Positions 28,760 through 39,371 of a stretch of DNA of 64,000 nt are shown here, in pieces. How positions within the stretch are numbered: the stretch's first letter is position 1; each line of letters begins with the position of its first letter. The stretch lies in the NCBI RefSeq assembly GCF_001180185.1, contig NZ_CVSS01000043.1:62001-126000 (forward strand), in the 5' to 3' direction. The notes under the pieces were generated by a model. It was given only the letters and a program-made list of their open reading frames with translations. It did no database searches and was not told the origin of the DNA. The position numbers and the translations under genes were made by a program. The DNA is from Candidatus Pelagibacter communis (GTDB lineage Bacteria; Pseudomonadota; Alphaproteobacteria; Pelagibacterales; Pelagibacteraceae).

Positions 28760-29917
28760 GATTTTTTTTGTTTGTTTTTTGATCAACTCTACAGCTGGCT
28801 GATCAAAAGGATTAATTTTTAACGCCATACCTAACAAAATCGTCTCTAGAATAAAAAACGAAAAAAGTTGACCTAGATTTTTTTCATTTCTTTTCTCAAT
28901 AATAAAGCTTCTAAAAGGAATATTTCTTTGTCTAAAAACTTTTTGCGTAGCACAAAATTGACTAAAAGAAATTTGATTCAAGCTTTTATTTCTAAGATAT
29001 GAATGTGATTTTAATATTCTATTATTATTTATTTTCTTTGAAGATTTATCTTTAACAAAAAATAATGTAAAAAAATTATTTTTAACACCCTCTAAATAGT
29101 ATTGCATTAAACTATGATTATCTTTTGGCATTTTAGAAATAATTGGCAAAATACCCTGATTCTTTTTTCCTAAACTTTCAGCAACTAATTGTTGATACCA
29201 ATAAAAAAAATCATTTGAATTATCGTCATAATTTAAAACAATTGAATTAGTGAAATTTTTTTTCTTAAAAGCAAGAATACAAGAGACACTATTAACTAAT
29301 GAATTTAAAAATTTTTTATTTTTTATTAAGTCATTAAATTTTCTGAAATTTTTTGAATTTAAACCCATTAATTCAGCTGGTAACATTCCAACCTCAGATA
29401 AAACAGCATACCGTCCTCCTATGAAATTATTATGATGAATTACCTCAGCTTTTAATTTTTTTGCAAATTCTATTAAATAACTTTTTTTATTTTCAGTAAT
29501 AAAAATATTTTTTTCTTTTTTATCTAACAAAATATTTGAATTAGTTATTGTTTCCAATGTATTGCCTGATTTAGAGATAATTAGATTCACATTCTTTTTT
29601 GAATTTTTCTTGAAGTTACTGTTACGATAACTGTCAAAGAAGTTAAAAATCTTATTTTTTGGTTTTAAAAAACTATAAATTGCTTTTGCACCTAATAAAG
29701 AACCACCCATGCCAATGATGTTAATAATCTTTTTATTTTTACAATTTGTTACTAAATTTTTTTTATAGGAATCTTTGTAATCTTTGCTCATTGAAAACAA
29801 AATCTCATTATTACTTTTGATTAACTTTTTAAAAAGTTGGTAAATCTTTTTTTTTTGATTTAGTAATTTTTTATCTGAAAGAAAATCTTTTATCTTAATC
29901 TCTTCTCTTAATAACAT
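28736..29917 (-). CDS. pgi: Glucose-6-phosphate isomerase (short form)
   Basis: A 393-residue sugar isomerase interconverting glucose- and fructose-6-phosphate. Recognisable blocks are NIIGMGGSLLGAKAIYSF, SKSGNTLETITNS, GGRYAVLSEVGMLPAELMG and the C-terminal NPFDQPAVELIKKQTKKI, which carries the active-site lysine. It is well below the roughly 550 residues of the enterobacterial enzyme, but both sugar-phosphate and C-terminal blocks are intact, so it looks like a compact functional enzyme rather than a fragment. Unusually lysine- and asparagine-rich. Confidence 0.9.
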   Translation of the reverse strand: MLLREEIKIKDFLSDKKLLNQKKKIYQLFKKLIKSNNEILFSMSKDYKDSYKKNLVTNCKNKKIINIIGMGGSLLGAKAIYSFLKPKNKIFNFFDSYRNSNFKKNSKKNVNLIISKSGNTLETITNSNILLDKKEKNIFITENKKSYLIEFAKKLKAEVIHHNNFIGGRYAVLSEVGMLPAELMGLNSKNFRKFNDLIKNKKFLNSLVNSVSCILAFKKKNFTNSIVLNYDDNSNDFFYWYQQLVAESLGKKNQGILPIISKMPKDNHSLMQYYLEGVKNNFFTLFFVKDKSSKKINNNRILKSHSYLRNKSLNQISFSQFCATQKVFRQRNIPFRSFIIEKRNEKNLGQLFSFFILETILLGMALKINPFDQPAVELIKKQTKKILISKNYF

Positions 29918-29921
29918 TTAA

Positions 29922-30230
29922 TTATTTTATTTTCTTTAATATTAATTCTTCTATTGAAGTTGGTTTTGAGTCATTTTCTGATTTTTTAATAACTTTTGTA
30001 TCATCACCTATTACTATTTTTTTTATCTCTGTTTCATCTTTTTTATCTTTTTCATTTATTTTATTATCTGGCACTGGTAATTTGCCATAATCTGGAGGTA
30101 GAACTAAAGGACTTTTTTTTTCCACAAGAAATTCATCTGTACTAGATTTTTTTTGCAAAGTGAATGCATCTTTTGCAGATTGACAAGCTGAAAGAAATAA
30201 ACAGATAAAAAATATATATACAACTTTCAT
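29922..30230 (-). CDS. Outer-membrane lipoprotein, BamF-like (DUF3035)
   Basis: A 102-residue lipoprotein: signal peptide ending in the lipobox LSAC (lipid-modified C16), then DEFLVEKKSPLVLPPDYGKLPVP, the short block that defines DUF3035. In Caulobacter this family is BamF, a subunit of the BAM complex that inserts outer-membrane proteins. The rest is low-complexity and charged. It overlaps lspA, the enzyme that would process its signal peptide, by 4 bases. Confidence 0.82.
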   Translation of the reverse strand: MKVVYIFFICLFLSACQSAKDAFTLQKKSSTDEFLVEKKSPLVLPPDYGKLPVPDNKINEKDKKDETEIKKIVIGDDTKVIKKSENDSKPTSIEELILKKIK

Positions 30231-30709
30231 ACTTTAACTTTAATTTTAAAAAATTCTAAAATAATCAATAAAATTACTCCAATACAAATGAATATATCAG
30301 CTACATTGAATATAAACCAATGATAATCATTGTAAGTTATATCTATAAAATCTATTACTGCTGAATAGTATAGTCTATCAAACATATTTCCAAATGAACC
30401 TCCAATTATAAGTAAAAAACTTATTTTTTCTAAACCTTTGGCCCTAATCGCAATCCAGATAAGGATTGATGTAACTAAAATTATAATAGCTGTAACTATA
30501 TTGTAATAAATATTTTGATCAAATGACAAGAGTCCAAAAGCTACTCCACTGTTCCAAATTAGATTGAAATTTAAAAAAGATGTAATTGAAATATTTAAAT
30601 CACCAGTTGGTGTTGATAATTTCAATATAAAGTATTTGCTTATTCTATCTATCAAAAAAATTAATATTGTCATTGAAAAATAAAGTAAATTTTTTTTATG
30701 CATAACCAT
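30227..30709 (-). CDS. lspA: Lipoprotein signal peptidase (signal peptidase II)
   Basis: A 160-residue, four-helix aspartic protease that removes lipoprotein signal peptides. Both catalytic aspartates are seen, in GGSFGNMFDRLYY and in FNVADIFICIG. It follows ileS directly (the TAG of ileS is next to the ATG), the classic ileS-lspA pairing. Confidence 0.97.
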   Translation of the reverse strand: MVMHKKNLLYFSMTILIFLIDRISKYFILKLSTPTGDLNISITSFLNFNLIWNSGVAFGLLSFDQNIYYNIVTAIIILVTSILIWIAIRAKGLEKISFLLIIGGSFGNMFDRLYYSAVIDFIDITYNDYHWFIFNVADIFICIGVILLIILEFFKIKVKV

Positions 30710-33430
30710 CTATTTTACAGGATGTCTTTCACAAGGCAGTCTGCTGATCTTCCAGCAAACAGGACATTTTTCTCCTTCGGCTTTTGTTGTTTCAACCAAA
30801 AATTCATCTTTTTCACTGTCTTCAATTTCAACTGAGGATGTAATACACAATTCTGCTAAATCTATTCCCTCTATAATCTCTTTATTTTTTTTATTTAATT
30901 TAAGTAATAATGCTGCCTCTAAACTTGAGCCAATAACTTTACTTGCCCTTTTTTCTTCAATACTTAAATTGCATGCATCTCTTATTTTAAGTAATTTTTC
31001 CCACTTTGCGTTCAATGCAATATTCTCAAATTTTTTTGGAAAACTTAAAAAGTTTTCTAAATGAACACTTTTTTTATCTTTTGAAACAAGTTGATAAATT
31101 TCTTCGGTTGTAAATGATAAAATTGGTGCAAACCATCTTATTAAAGAATTTAAAATGATATCTAGCAGCAATAAAGTAGATTTTCTTTTCTCGGAGTCTT
31201 TTGGGTCACAATACAAAGTGTCTTTTCTAATATCAAAATAAAAAGCTGATAAATCTACAGTACAAAAATTCAATAATTCTTTATACAAGTTATGAAAATC
31301 GTAATTCTTAAAATACTTTAGAAAATTTGAATTAAGCCTATAAATTTTATGAAGCATAAATTGCTCAAGCTCTGGTAATTTATGAATTTCTAATTTAGAC
31401 AATTCTATATTTTCAAAAGTGTCATTTAAATTGCCAAGTAAATATCTGAATGTATTTCTTATTTTTCTATAAGACTCAGCATGTTGATCTAATATTGAAT
31501 AATCAATTCTTAGATCCTCTGCATAATTGGATGACGCAACCCAAATTCTTAGTATATCAGCTCCATATTTTTTTAAAATATCCTCTGGCGCAATTACATT
31601 ACCCAGTGATTTTGACATTTTTAAACCTTTTCCGTCTACAACAAAACCATGGGAAAGAATATTTTCAAAAGGAGCCCTGCCTCTTGTACCGCATGACTCT
31701 AGTAAAGAAGAGTGAAACCAGCCTCTGTGTTGGTCAGAGCCCTCTAGGTACATAGAGGCTGGCCATTTTAAATCTTTTCTTTTTTCTAGTACAAAAGAAT
31801 GGGTCGATCCACTATCAAACCATACCTCAACAATATCACTAAGTTTTTCAAAATCCTCTGCTCTATATTTATCGCCTAAAAACTTTTGAGAGTCATCAGA
31901 AAACCAACAATCTGAACCCTCTTGTTCATAAATTTTTGCGATATTTTCAAAAACATTATCGTCTACTAAAATTTCTTTAGTTTTTTTATTTATAAAAATA
32001 GGTAGTGGAACTCCCCAAACTCTTTGTCTTGATACGCACCAGTCAGGTCTTGTTTCAATCATTGATTTTAATCTCTCTTTTCCTTTGCCAGGATAAAATG
32101 TCGTTTCGTTGATAGCTTTTAAAGCTTTATTTCTAAGTTTATGGCTATCCATGGAAATAAACCATTGTGGTGTTGCTCTATGAACTAACGGTGCTTTTGA
32201 TCTCCATGAATGAGGATAAGAGTGAATTAATTCTCCACTTGATAATAATTTTTTCTGTTCTTTAAGTTTGTCTATTACAATTGGATTTGATTTAAAAATA
32301 TGAACTCCCTCAAACAAAGCTACGTTGCTTGTATACTTTCCATCTCCATCTACGGTCTCGATAGCTTTAATGCCGTTATTTAAGCAAAGATTAAAATCAT
32401 CAGGACCATGACTTGGTGCACAATGAACAATTCCGGTACCCTGTTCTGTTGTAACAAAACGTGCTTCTAGCATAGGTATGTCATATTCATAACCAAGTTT
32501 TAAAAAGGGGTGGTTACATATTGTTCCTTTTAAATCTTTACCTTTAAATTTTTTTAATTTTTTAAAACTTTGAATTTTGGTATCTTTTATAACTGAGTCT
32601 AATAATGCATCTGCAATAACAATTTTTTTATTTTTAAAATCTCCATCATCATTCACTTCAATTAGTAGATAATCTAAGCTTTCATTGTAAGCTAAGGCTT
32701 TATTGGCTGGAATAGTCCATGGAGTAGTCGTCCAAATTACTATTTCACTATCATTTAATTCTCTAATGTTTGATGATTTGACCTGAAAAGATGCATATAT
32801 AGTATCTGACTTATGATCTTGGTATTCAACTTCTGCATCTGCTAAAGCTGTTTTTTCAACAGTTGACCACAAAACAGGTTTAAAACCTCTATACAAACTT
32901 CCTTCTTTTAAAAATTTACCTAATTCTCTTACTATTTGAGCTTCTGCATCAAAACTCATAGTAGAGTAATAATTATCCCAATCTCCTACAACTCCTAGCC
33001 TCTTGAATTGATCTTTATGAATATCTATCCATTTTTCTGCAAATGCCCTACACTCTTTTCTAAACTCAACTATTGGAACTTCATTTTTATTTTTTTTATT
33101 TTTTTTATATTGCTCTTCAATTTTCCATTCTATGGGTAATCCATGACAGTCCCATCCTGGAACATAGACAGAGTCTTTACCATCCATCTGATGAAATCTC
33201 ACAATTATATCCTTTAAAATTTTATTTAAAGCTGTTCCCATATGTATATTACCATTTGCGTAGGGTGGGCCATCGTGAAGAACAAATTTTTCTTCTCCTT
33301 TTCTTGATTTTCTTAGCTCATCATAAAGATTTATGTTTTGCCAAAACTTTAAAATTTCTGGTTCTCGGGTTGGCAAATTTGCTTTCATTGAAAAAGCAGT
33401 TTTAGGAAGATTTATTTGAGATTTGCTCAT
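30710..33430 (-). CDS. ileS: Isoleucyl-tRNA synthetase
   Basis: A 906-residue class I synthetase. The HIGH-type motif is PPYANGNIHMGTA and the KMSKS loop is GKGLKMSKSLGNV; the editing domain shows TTPWTIPANKALA. The C-terminus ends in a zinc-finger-like CPVCW...CERHP, here a single remaining pair set as in many bacterial IleRS. Flanked by ribF and lspA, the common order ribF-ileS-lspA. Confidence 0.98.
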   Translation of the reverse strand: MSKSQINLPKTAFSMKANLPTREPEILKFWQNINLYDELRKSRKGEEKFVLHDGPPYANGNIHMGTALNKILKDIIVRFHQMDGKDSVYVPGWDCHGLPIEWKIEEQYKKNKKNKNEVPIVEFRKECRAFAEKWIDIHKDQFKRLGVVGDWDNYYSTMSFDAEAQIVRELGKFLKEGSLYRGFKPVLWSTVEKTALADAEVEYQDHKSDTIYASFQVKSSNIRELNDSEIVIWTTTPWTIPANKALAYNESLDYLLIEVNDDGDFKNKKIVIADALLDSVIKDTKIQSFKKLKKFKGKDLKGTICNHPFLKLGYEYDIPMLEARFVTTEQGTGIVHCAPSHGPDDFNLCLNNGIKAIETVDGDGKYTSNVALFEGVHIFKSNPIVIDKLKEQKKLLSSGELIHSYPHSWRSKAPLVHRATPQWFISMDSHKLRNKALKAINETTFYPGKGKERLKSMIETRPDWCVSRQRVWGVPLPIFINKKTKEILVDDNVFENIAKIYEQEGSDCWFSDDSQKFLGDKYRAEDFEKLSDIVEVWFDSGSTHSFVLEKRKDLKWPASMYLEGSDQHRGWFHSSLLESCGTRGRAPFENILSHGFVVDGKGLKMSKSLGNVIAPEDILKKYGADILRIWVASSNYAEDLRIDYSILDQHAESYRKIRNTFRYLLGNLNDTFENIELSKLEIHKLPELEQFMLHKIYRLNSNFLKYFKNYDFHNLYKELLNFCTVDLSAFYFDIRKDTLYCDPKDSEKRKSTLLLLDIILNSLIRWFAPILSFTTEEIYQLVSKDKKSVHLENFLSFPKKFENIALNAKWEKLLKIRDACNLSIEEKRASKVIGSSLEAALLLKLNKKNKEIIEGIDLAELCITSSVEIEDSEKDEFLVETTKAEGEKCPVCWKISRLPCERHPVK

Positions 33431-33431
33431 T

Positions 33432-34358
33432 TTATTTTTTTGCTATCAATAAGTCAGTTTTAATTTGTTTTTTAAGAAGGTCGACATTTTTAAATTTTTT
33501 TTCTTTTCTAATAAATCTTTTAAATTCCACTGTTAAATACTTATTATAAAGATTTCCAGAAAAATTAAATAAATGAACTTCCAATAATATTTTTTTTCCA
33601 TTAAATGTTGGTCGATAACCCAAATTTGCAATCCCTTTTTTATAACTGTTTTTGCCATATCTTTTCACTTTTACCGCATATACACCTGGGCAAGCTAAAA
33701 TATAATTTTTGATATCAATATTCGCAGTTGGAAAACCAATTTTTTTTCCTAGCTGTTTTCCCTTTTGAACTTTTCCATCAATTGACCAATTTCTACTTAA
33801 AATTTTGTTGGCTTTTTCTAATTTTCCCTTTTGTATAAGTTTTCTAACCAACGATGAAGATGCAATTTTCTTATTGATTAACAATGGTTGTGGTTTAACT
33901 ACCTTATAACCACATATTTTCTCAAATTTAATCAATTGTCTTACATTACCTTCTCTCTTATTCCCAAATCTAAAATTATTACTTACAAAAATGAATTTTG
34001 GTTTTAGTTTTTTACCCAATATTTCTTTAATGAAAGTTATAGATTTTATTTTTGAGAATTTTCGATCAAACTTTTTTATTATTAAAAAATCTACATTAAG
34101 ATTTTTGAGATTATCAATTTTTTGCTGTAAACTAGAAATTCTAAAATTTTCTAAATTTTTATTAAAAAACATTTTTGGCATGGGTTCAAAAGTCAACACA
34201 CCAATTTTAGAGGAATATTTTTTTTTATATTTCTTAGCTAATGAGAATAATTTTTGATGTCCTTTGTGAACTCCATCAAAGTTACCAATTAATATAATTG
34301 AGTTTTTATATCTAGTATTGATATTAAAATTTTTATATATGTTTTTTGATTTTACCAT
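33432..34358 (-). CDS. ribF: Bifunctional riboflavin kinase / FAD synthetase
   Basis: A 308-residue enzyme making FMN then FAD. The N-terminal nucleotidyltransferase has IILIGNFDGVHKGHQKLF; the C-terminal kinase has GKKIGFPTANIDI. One base before ileS and overlapping the upstream HAD gene by 7 bases. Lysine-rich, as are several proteins in this window. Confidence 0.96.
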   Translation of the reverse strand: MVKSKNIYKNFNINTRYKNSIILIGNFDGVHKGHQKLFSLAKKYKKKYSSKIGVLTFEPMPKMFFNKNLENFRISSLQQKIDNLKNLNVDFLIIKKFDRKFSKIKSITFIKEILGKKLKPKFIFVSNNFRFGNKREGNVRQLIKFEKICGYKVVKPQPLLINKKIASSSLVRKLIQKGKLEKANKILSRNWSIDGKVQKGKQLGKKIGFPTANIDIKNYILACPGVYAVKVKRYGKNSYKKGIANLGYRPTFNGKKILLEVHLFNFSGNLYNKYLTVEFKRFIRKEKKFKNVDLLKKQIKTDLLIAKK

Positions 34359-35170
34359 TTCAATTCTGACTGAATATAATTACATATTGCTTCATAAGAT
34401 TTTGCAACTTTTTCGATTCCTTTTTCTTTGATCTCATTTTTGTGAATTCCATTTGATATTATTAAAGAGTCATAATTTAAAAGGTTTGCTCCTTTTATAT
34501 CAGTATTTAAATTATCACCTATGGAAAGAATTTTTTTATTCTTATTGTCAGTGGATTGATTATAAACTTCAGGATAAGGTTTTCCAAAGTAAACAACTTC
34601 TCCACCCATTTTTTCAAAAACCATTGCAACAGAACCAGCACAAAATTCTCTTGTGTTTCCTCTGTCCACTATTAAATCAGGGTTTGTACAAATCATTTTT
34701 TTTTTTATATTTTTTTCAAACAGGTCTTTATAATAATTTAAGTCCTCACTATGATCATCAAATAATCCTGTGCATAAAATATATTCACTTTTTTCTATAT
34801 TATTTAATTTCATTTTTTCAAAGTCTTTAAATAAGTCAAAATCTCTAGGTGGGCCAACATGGAAAAAAGTTTTATTAATCAAATTTTTCTTTAAATAAAT
34901 TAGAGCTGCCTCGCCTGAGGTAAAAACATGATCTCTCATTTCTTTCTCCATCCCTAGTTTTTCTAAAAAAGATTTAACTGCATGGTTGGGTCTGGGCGCA
35001 TTTGTGAGTAAAATATAATCTTTTCTTTTTTTATTTATTTCTTTAAGAGTTTTTATAGCTTCAAGATGTAAAGAAACCCCATTATGGACTACTCCCCATA
35101 AATCAATGTAAAATAGTTGATAATTGTCCACAATAGAGCTTAAACCCTCCTTATCTAAATTTTTAGTCAT
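34352..35170 (-). CDS. HAD-superfamily hydrolase (TIGR01459-like, NagD/CbbY group)
   Basis: A 272-residue phosphatase-like protein. Motif I is FYIDLWGVVHNG, motif II LLTNAPRP, the substrate lysine FGKPYPEVY and motif IV SIGDNLNTDIKGAN. The pattern fits the NagD-like subfamily with a C2 cap. The substrate is unknown. I chose the ATG at 35170; the preceding codon is TTG. Its position before ribF makes it tempting as the missing phosphatase of riboflavin synthesis, but that is only a guess from context. Confidence 0.85.
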   Translation of the reverse strand: MTKNLDKEGLSSIVDNYQLFYIDLWGVVHNGVSLHLEAIKTLKEINKKRKDYILLTNAPRPNHAVKSFLEKLGMEKEMRDHVFTSGEAALIYLKKNLINKTFFHVGPPRDFDLFKDFEKMKLNNIEKSEYILCTGLFDDHSEDLNYYKDLFEKNIKKKMICTNPDLIVDRGNTREFCAGSVAMVFEKMGGEVVYFGKPYPEVYNQSTDNKNKKILSIGDNLNTDIKGANLLNYDSLIISNGIHKNEIKEKGIEKVAKSYEAICNYIQSELKW

Positions 35171-35239
35171 CAAATTAATCTATAAACCATAAAAACCACA
35201 AATTCCTTTATTTTTTAACCAACTAATTTTTAACTATAT

Positions 35240-35267
35240 CTTGAAATAGTAAGGCCAATCTCTATAT
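35240..35267 (+). promoter_or_regulatory. Heat-shock (RpoH-type) promoter of groESL
   Basis: CTTGAAA at 35240-35246 and CTCTATAT at 35260-35267, separated by 13 bases, match the sigma-32 pattern (CTTGAAA, 11-16 bases, CCCCATnT). The predicted transcript would start about 20 bases before the groES ATG. The same elements with the same spacing lie before hsp20. No CIRCE inverted repeat is seen. Confidence 0.75.
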
Positions 35268-35293
35268 GAAGACCATAATAATAAGGAGAATTT

Positions 35294-35584
35294 ATGAAAT
35301 TTAGACCGTTACACGATAGAGTTTTAATAGAAGTTTTAGATAGCAGCGAAAAAACCGCTGGTGGAATAATCATACCAGATACAGCGCAGGAAAAACCTCA
35401 AGAAGGCAAAGTTGTTGCAGTTGGTGGTGGTGCAAAAACTGAGGACGGCAAAACGATACCGATGGATGTAAAAGTTGGAGATAAAGTTTTATTTGGTAAA
35501 TGGTCAGGAACAGAAGTTAAAATTGATGGCAAGGAATACAGCATAATGAAAGAGTCTGACATTATGGGAATTTCAAGCAAGTAA
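35294..35584 (+). CDS. groES: Co-chaperonin GroES
   Basis: A 96-residue Hsp10 that caps GroEL. Starts [14 protein letters not shown], has the mobile loop [12 protein letters not shown] (residues 21-32) and ends with the usual dome and C-terminal strand. A ribosome site AAGGAG precedes the ATG, and groEL follows after 23 bases with its own AAAGGAG. Driven by the RpoH-like promoter just upstream. Confidence 0.98.
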   Translation: MKFRPLHDRVLIEVLDSSEKTAGGIIIPDTAQEKPQEGKVVAVGGGAKTEDGKTIPMDVKVGDKVLFGKWSGTEVKIDGKEYSIMKESDIMGISSK

Positions 35585-35589
35585 TTTAA

Positions 35590-37269
<1,680 letters not shown>

Positions 37270-37292
37270 CCCAACCTCAAATATAAAAATTT

Positions 37293-37322
37293 AAAGGCCA
37301 TCTTTTGATGGCCTTTTTTTTT
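37293..37322 (+). terminator. Rho-independent terminator after groEL
   Basis: AAAGGCCATC at 37293-37302 pairs perfectly with GATGGCCTTT at 37307-37316 around a TTTT loop, followed by a run of T. This is the clearest intrinsic terminator in the window and separates the groESL transcript from the small frame downstream. Confidence 0.9.
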
Positions 37323-37342
37323 GGAAATATTAAAATAATACA

Positions 37343-37459
37343 ATGTCAAAAAGATACAGTGGGAAATCATTTAAAGACTCAAGTGTTAATAAAAAACCTA
37401 AATTTACCCTTAAAGAAAAAAGAAGATTAAAAAGGGAAAAGGCAAAAAAAACGAAATAA
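37343..37459 (+). CDS. Possible 38-residue basic protein downstream of groEL
   Basis: A short frame starting MSKRYSGKSFKDSS and ending KREKAKKTK. About 40% of residues are Lys or Arg and the last half (from LKEKRRLKREKAK) should form a basic helix. It lies between the groEL terminator and typA, has no strong ribosome site, and overlaps nothing on either strand that I consider real. It resembles small basic ribosome- or nucleic-acid-binding peptides in composition only. It may be a chance frame in AT-rich DNA. Confidence 0.4.
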   Translation: MSKRYSGKSFKDSSVNKKPKFTLKEKRRLKREKAKKTK

Positions 37460-37544
37460 CAACATATTTTGCTCAAAATTCTAATATTTATTGGTTTTTT
37501 TAAAGTTTTCAAAAAAAATTTTTAAGGTATAAGAGCCAGGATTT

Positions 37545-39371
37545 ATGAGCAAAGATATTAGAAACATCACTATAATCGCACACGTTGATCACGGAAAGAC
37601 AACCTTAATTGATAATCTGATGAAACAAAGTGGCTCATTTAGGGAAAATGAAGTTGTTGACGAAAGATTAATGGACTCAGGAGAACTTGAGAAAGAAAGA
37701 GGAATAACAATTTTAGCAAAACCTGCGTCTATAAACTGGAAAGACTCAAGAATAAATATTATTGATACACCAGGTCACCGTGATTTCGCTGCAGAAGTTG
37801 AGAGAGTTTTAAGCATGGCCGATGGCGCATTACTTTTAATTGACTCTGCTGAGGGAGTTATGCCTCAAACAAAATTCGTATTATCTAAAGCTCTAAAACA
37901 AGGTTTGAAACCAATTGTTGTAATAAACAAATTGGACAAATCAGATCAAAGAGCTAATGAGGTTTTAGATGAAACTTTTGATTTATTTGTAAGTTTAGAT
38001 GCAAACGAAGAACAGCTGGACTTTCCTGTTTTATATGCAAGTGGAAGATCTGGTTGGGCTGATAAAGAAATTGATGGTCCTAGAGAGAATTTGAGTCCTT
38101 TATTAGATCAAATTATTGATCATGTAAAACCAGCTGAACTTGATAAAACAAAACCATTTGCAATGTTGTCTACTCTTCTTTATGCAGACAATTTTTTAGG
38201 TAGAAGCTTAGTTGGAAGAATTGCTCAAGGAACTGCAAAAGCAAATCAATCCATCAAGGCAATAAATCTAAAAGGTGAAAAAGTAGATGAAGGAAGACTT
38301 ACTAAAATTTTTAGATATGAAGGCACAAAAAAAGTACCAATCGAAATTGGTGAGGCTGGAGATATAGTGGTTGTTGCTGGTTTAGAAAAAGCAAATGTTG
38401 CAGACACAATTTGTGATCTTGATGTAAATGATCCTATTAAAGCTACTCCAATCGATCCACCAACAATGTCCATTACCATTACTGTAAACACATCTCCTCT
38501 AGCAGGAACTGAAGGTAAAAAGCTTACAAGTACTCAGATAAGAGATAGGTTGATTCAAGAAGCACAGAATAATGTAGGAATTACTTTTACGGAAAATAAA
38601 GGTAACGATTCTTTTGTTGTAAGTGGACGAGGTGAATTAATGTTAGAAATTTTACTCACTCAAATGAGAAGAGAAGGTTTTGAAATGACTGTTAGTCCTC
38701 CAAAAGTTCTCTATAAAAAAGACGAAAATGGTAACAAACTTGAGCCAATAGAGGAAATAACTATGGATCTAGACGAGGAACATTCATCAAAAATTATAGA
38801 TTCAATGAATAGAAGAAAAGGTAAATTAATAGAGTTAAAAGACACTGGTAAAAATAAAAAGAGATTAATCTTTCATGCACCAACAAGAGGTTTAATGGGA
38901 TACACTAGTCAGTTTTTAACACTAACAAAAGGTAATGGCGTTATTAACAGAATTTTCCATGAGTATGGACCATTTGAAGGTGATATGGAAGGTAGAAGAA
39001 ATGGTGCACTTATTTCAATGGAACAAGGAAAAGCAGTCGCATTTGCAATATTTAATTTACAGGCAAGAGGTGAGATGTTTGTAACTCACAATGATCCTGT
39101 TTATCCAGGCATGATTGTGGGATTATCTCCTAAACCAGGAGATATGATTATCAATGTTATGAAGGGTAAAAAATTAACAAATATGAGAACACAAGGTACA
39201 GATGAAAATGTTGTTCTAACACCAGTAAGAAAAATGTCCATCGCAGAGCAATTAAGCATGTTAAATACAGATGAGGCTTTAGAAATCACTCCAGACTCTT
39301 GTAGATTAAGAAAAGCAATTCTCGATCCACACAAGAGAAAGAGAAGTGAGAAATCAGGCGCTGCAGCCTAG
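37545..39371 (+). CDS. typA: Ribosome-associated GTPase TypA/BipA
   Basis: A 608-residue translational GTPase. G-domain motifs: AHVDHGKTTLID (G1), RGITI (G2), DTPGHRDF (G3), NKLD (G4). The C-terminal BipA-specific part includes RGLMGYTSQFLTLTKGNG and ends EKSGAAA. It helps 50S assembly and stress adaptation. Its stop lies in a CTAG shared with the stop of the convergent YczE-like gene. Confidence 0.97.
   Translation: MSKDIRNITIIAHVDHGKTTLIDNLMKQSGSFRENEVVDERLMDSGELEKERGITILAKPASINWKDSRINIIDTPGHRDFAAEVERVLSMADGALLLIDSAEGVMPQTKFVLSKALKQGLKPIVVINKLDKSDQRANEVLDETFDLFVSLDANEEQLDFPVLYASGRSGWADKEIDGPRENLSPLLDQIIDHVKPAELDKTKPFAMLSTLLYADNFLGRSLVGRIAQGTAKANQSIKAINLKGEKVDEGRLTKIFRYEGTKKVPIEIGEAGDIVVVAGLEKANVADTICDLDVNDPIKATPIDPPTMSITITVNTSPLAGTEGKKLTSTQIRDRLIQEAQNNVGITFTENKGNDSFVVSGRGELMLEILLTQMRREGFEMTVSPPKVLYKKDENGNKLEPIEEITMDLDEEHSSKIIDSMNRRKGKLIELKDTGKNKKRLIFHAPTRGLMGYTSQFLTLTKGNGVINRIFHEYGPFEGDMEGRRNGALISMEQGKAVAFAIFNLQARGEMFVTHNDPVYPGMIVGLSPKPGDMIINVMKGKKLTNMRTQGTDENVVLTPVRKMSIAEQLSMLNTDEALEITPDSCRLRKAILDPHKRKRSEKSGAAA

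Noticed and set aside
28736-29917. pgi as a pseudogene
   Set aside because: The frame is intact, the sugar-phosphate and C-terminal lysine motifs are present, and there is no upstream remnant.
35171-35293. A CIRCE element before groES
   Set aside because: No 9-base inverted repeat with TTAGCACTC-type arms; the RpoH-type promoter explains the region better.
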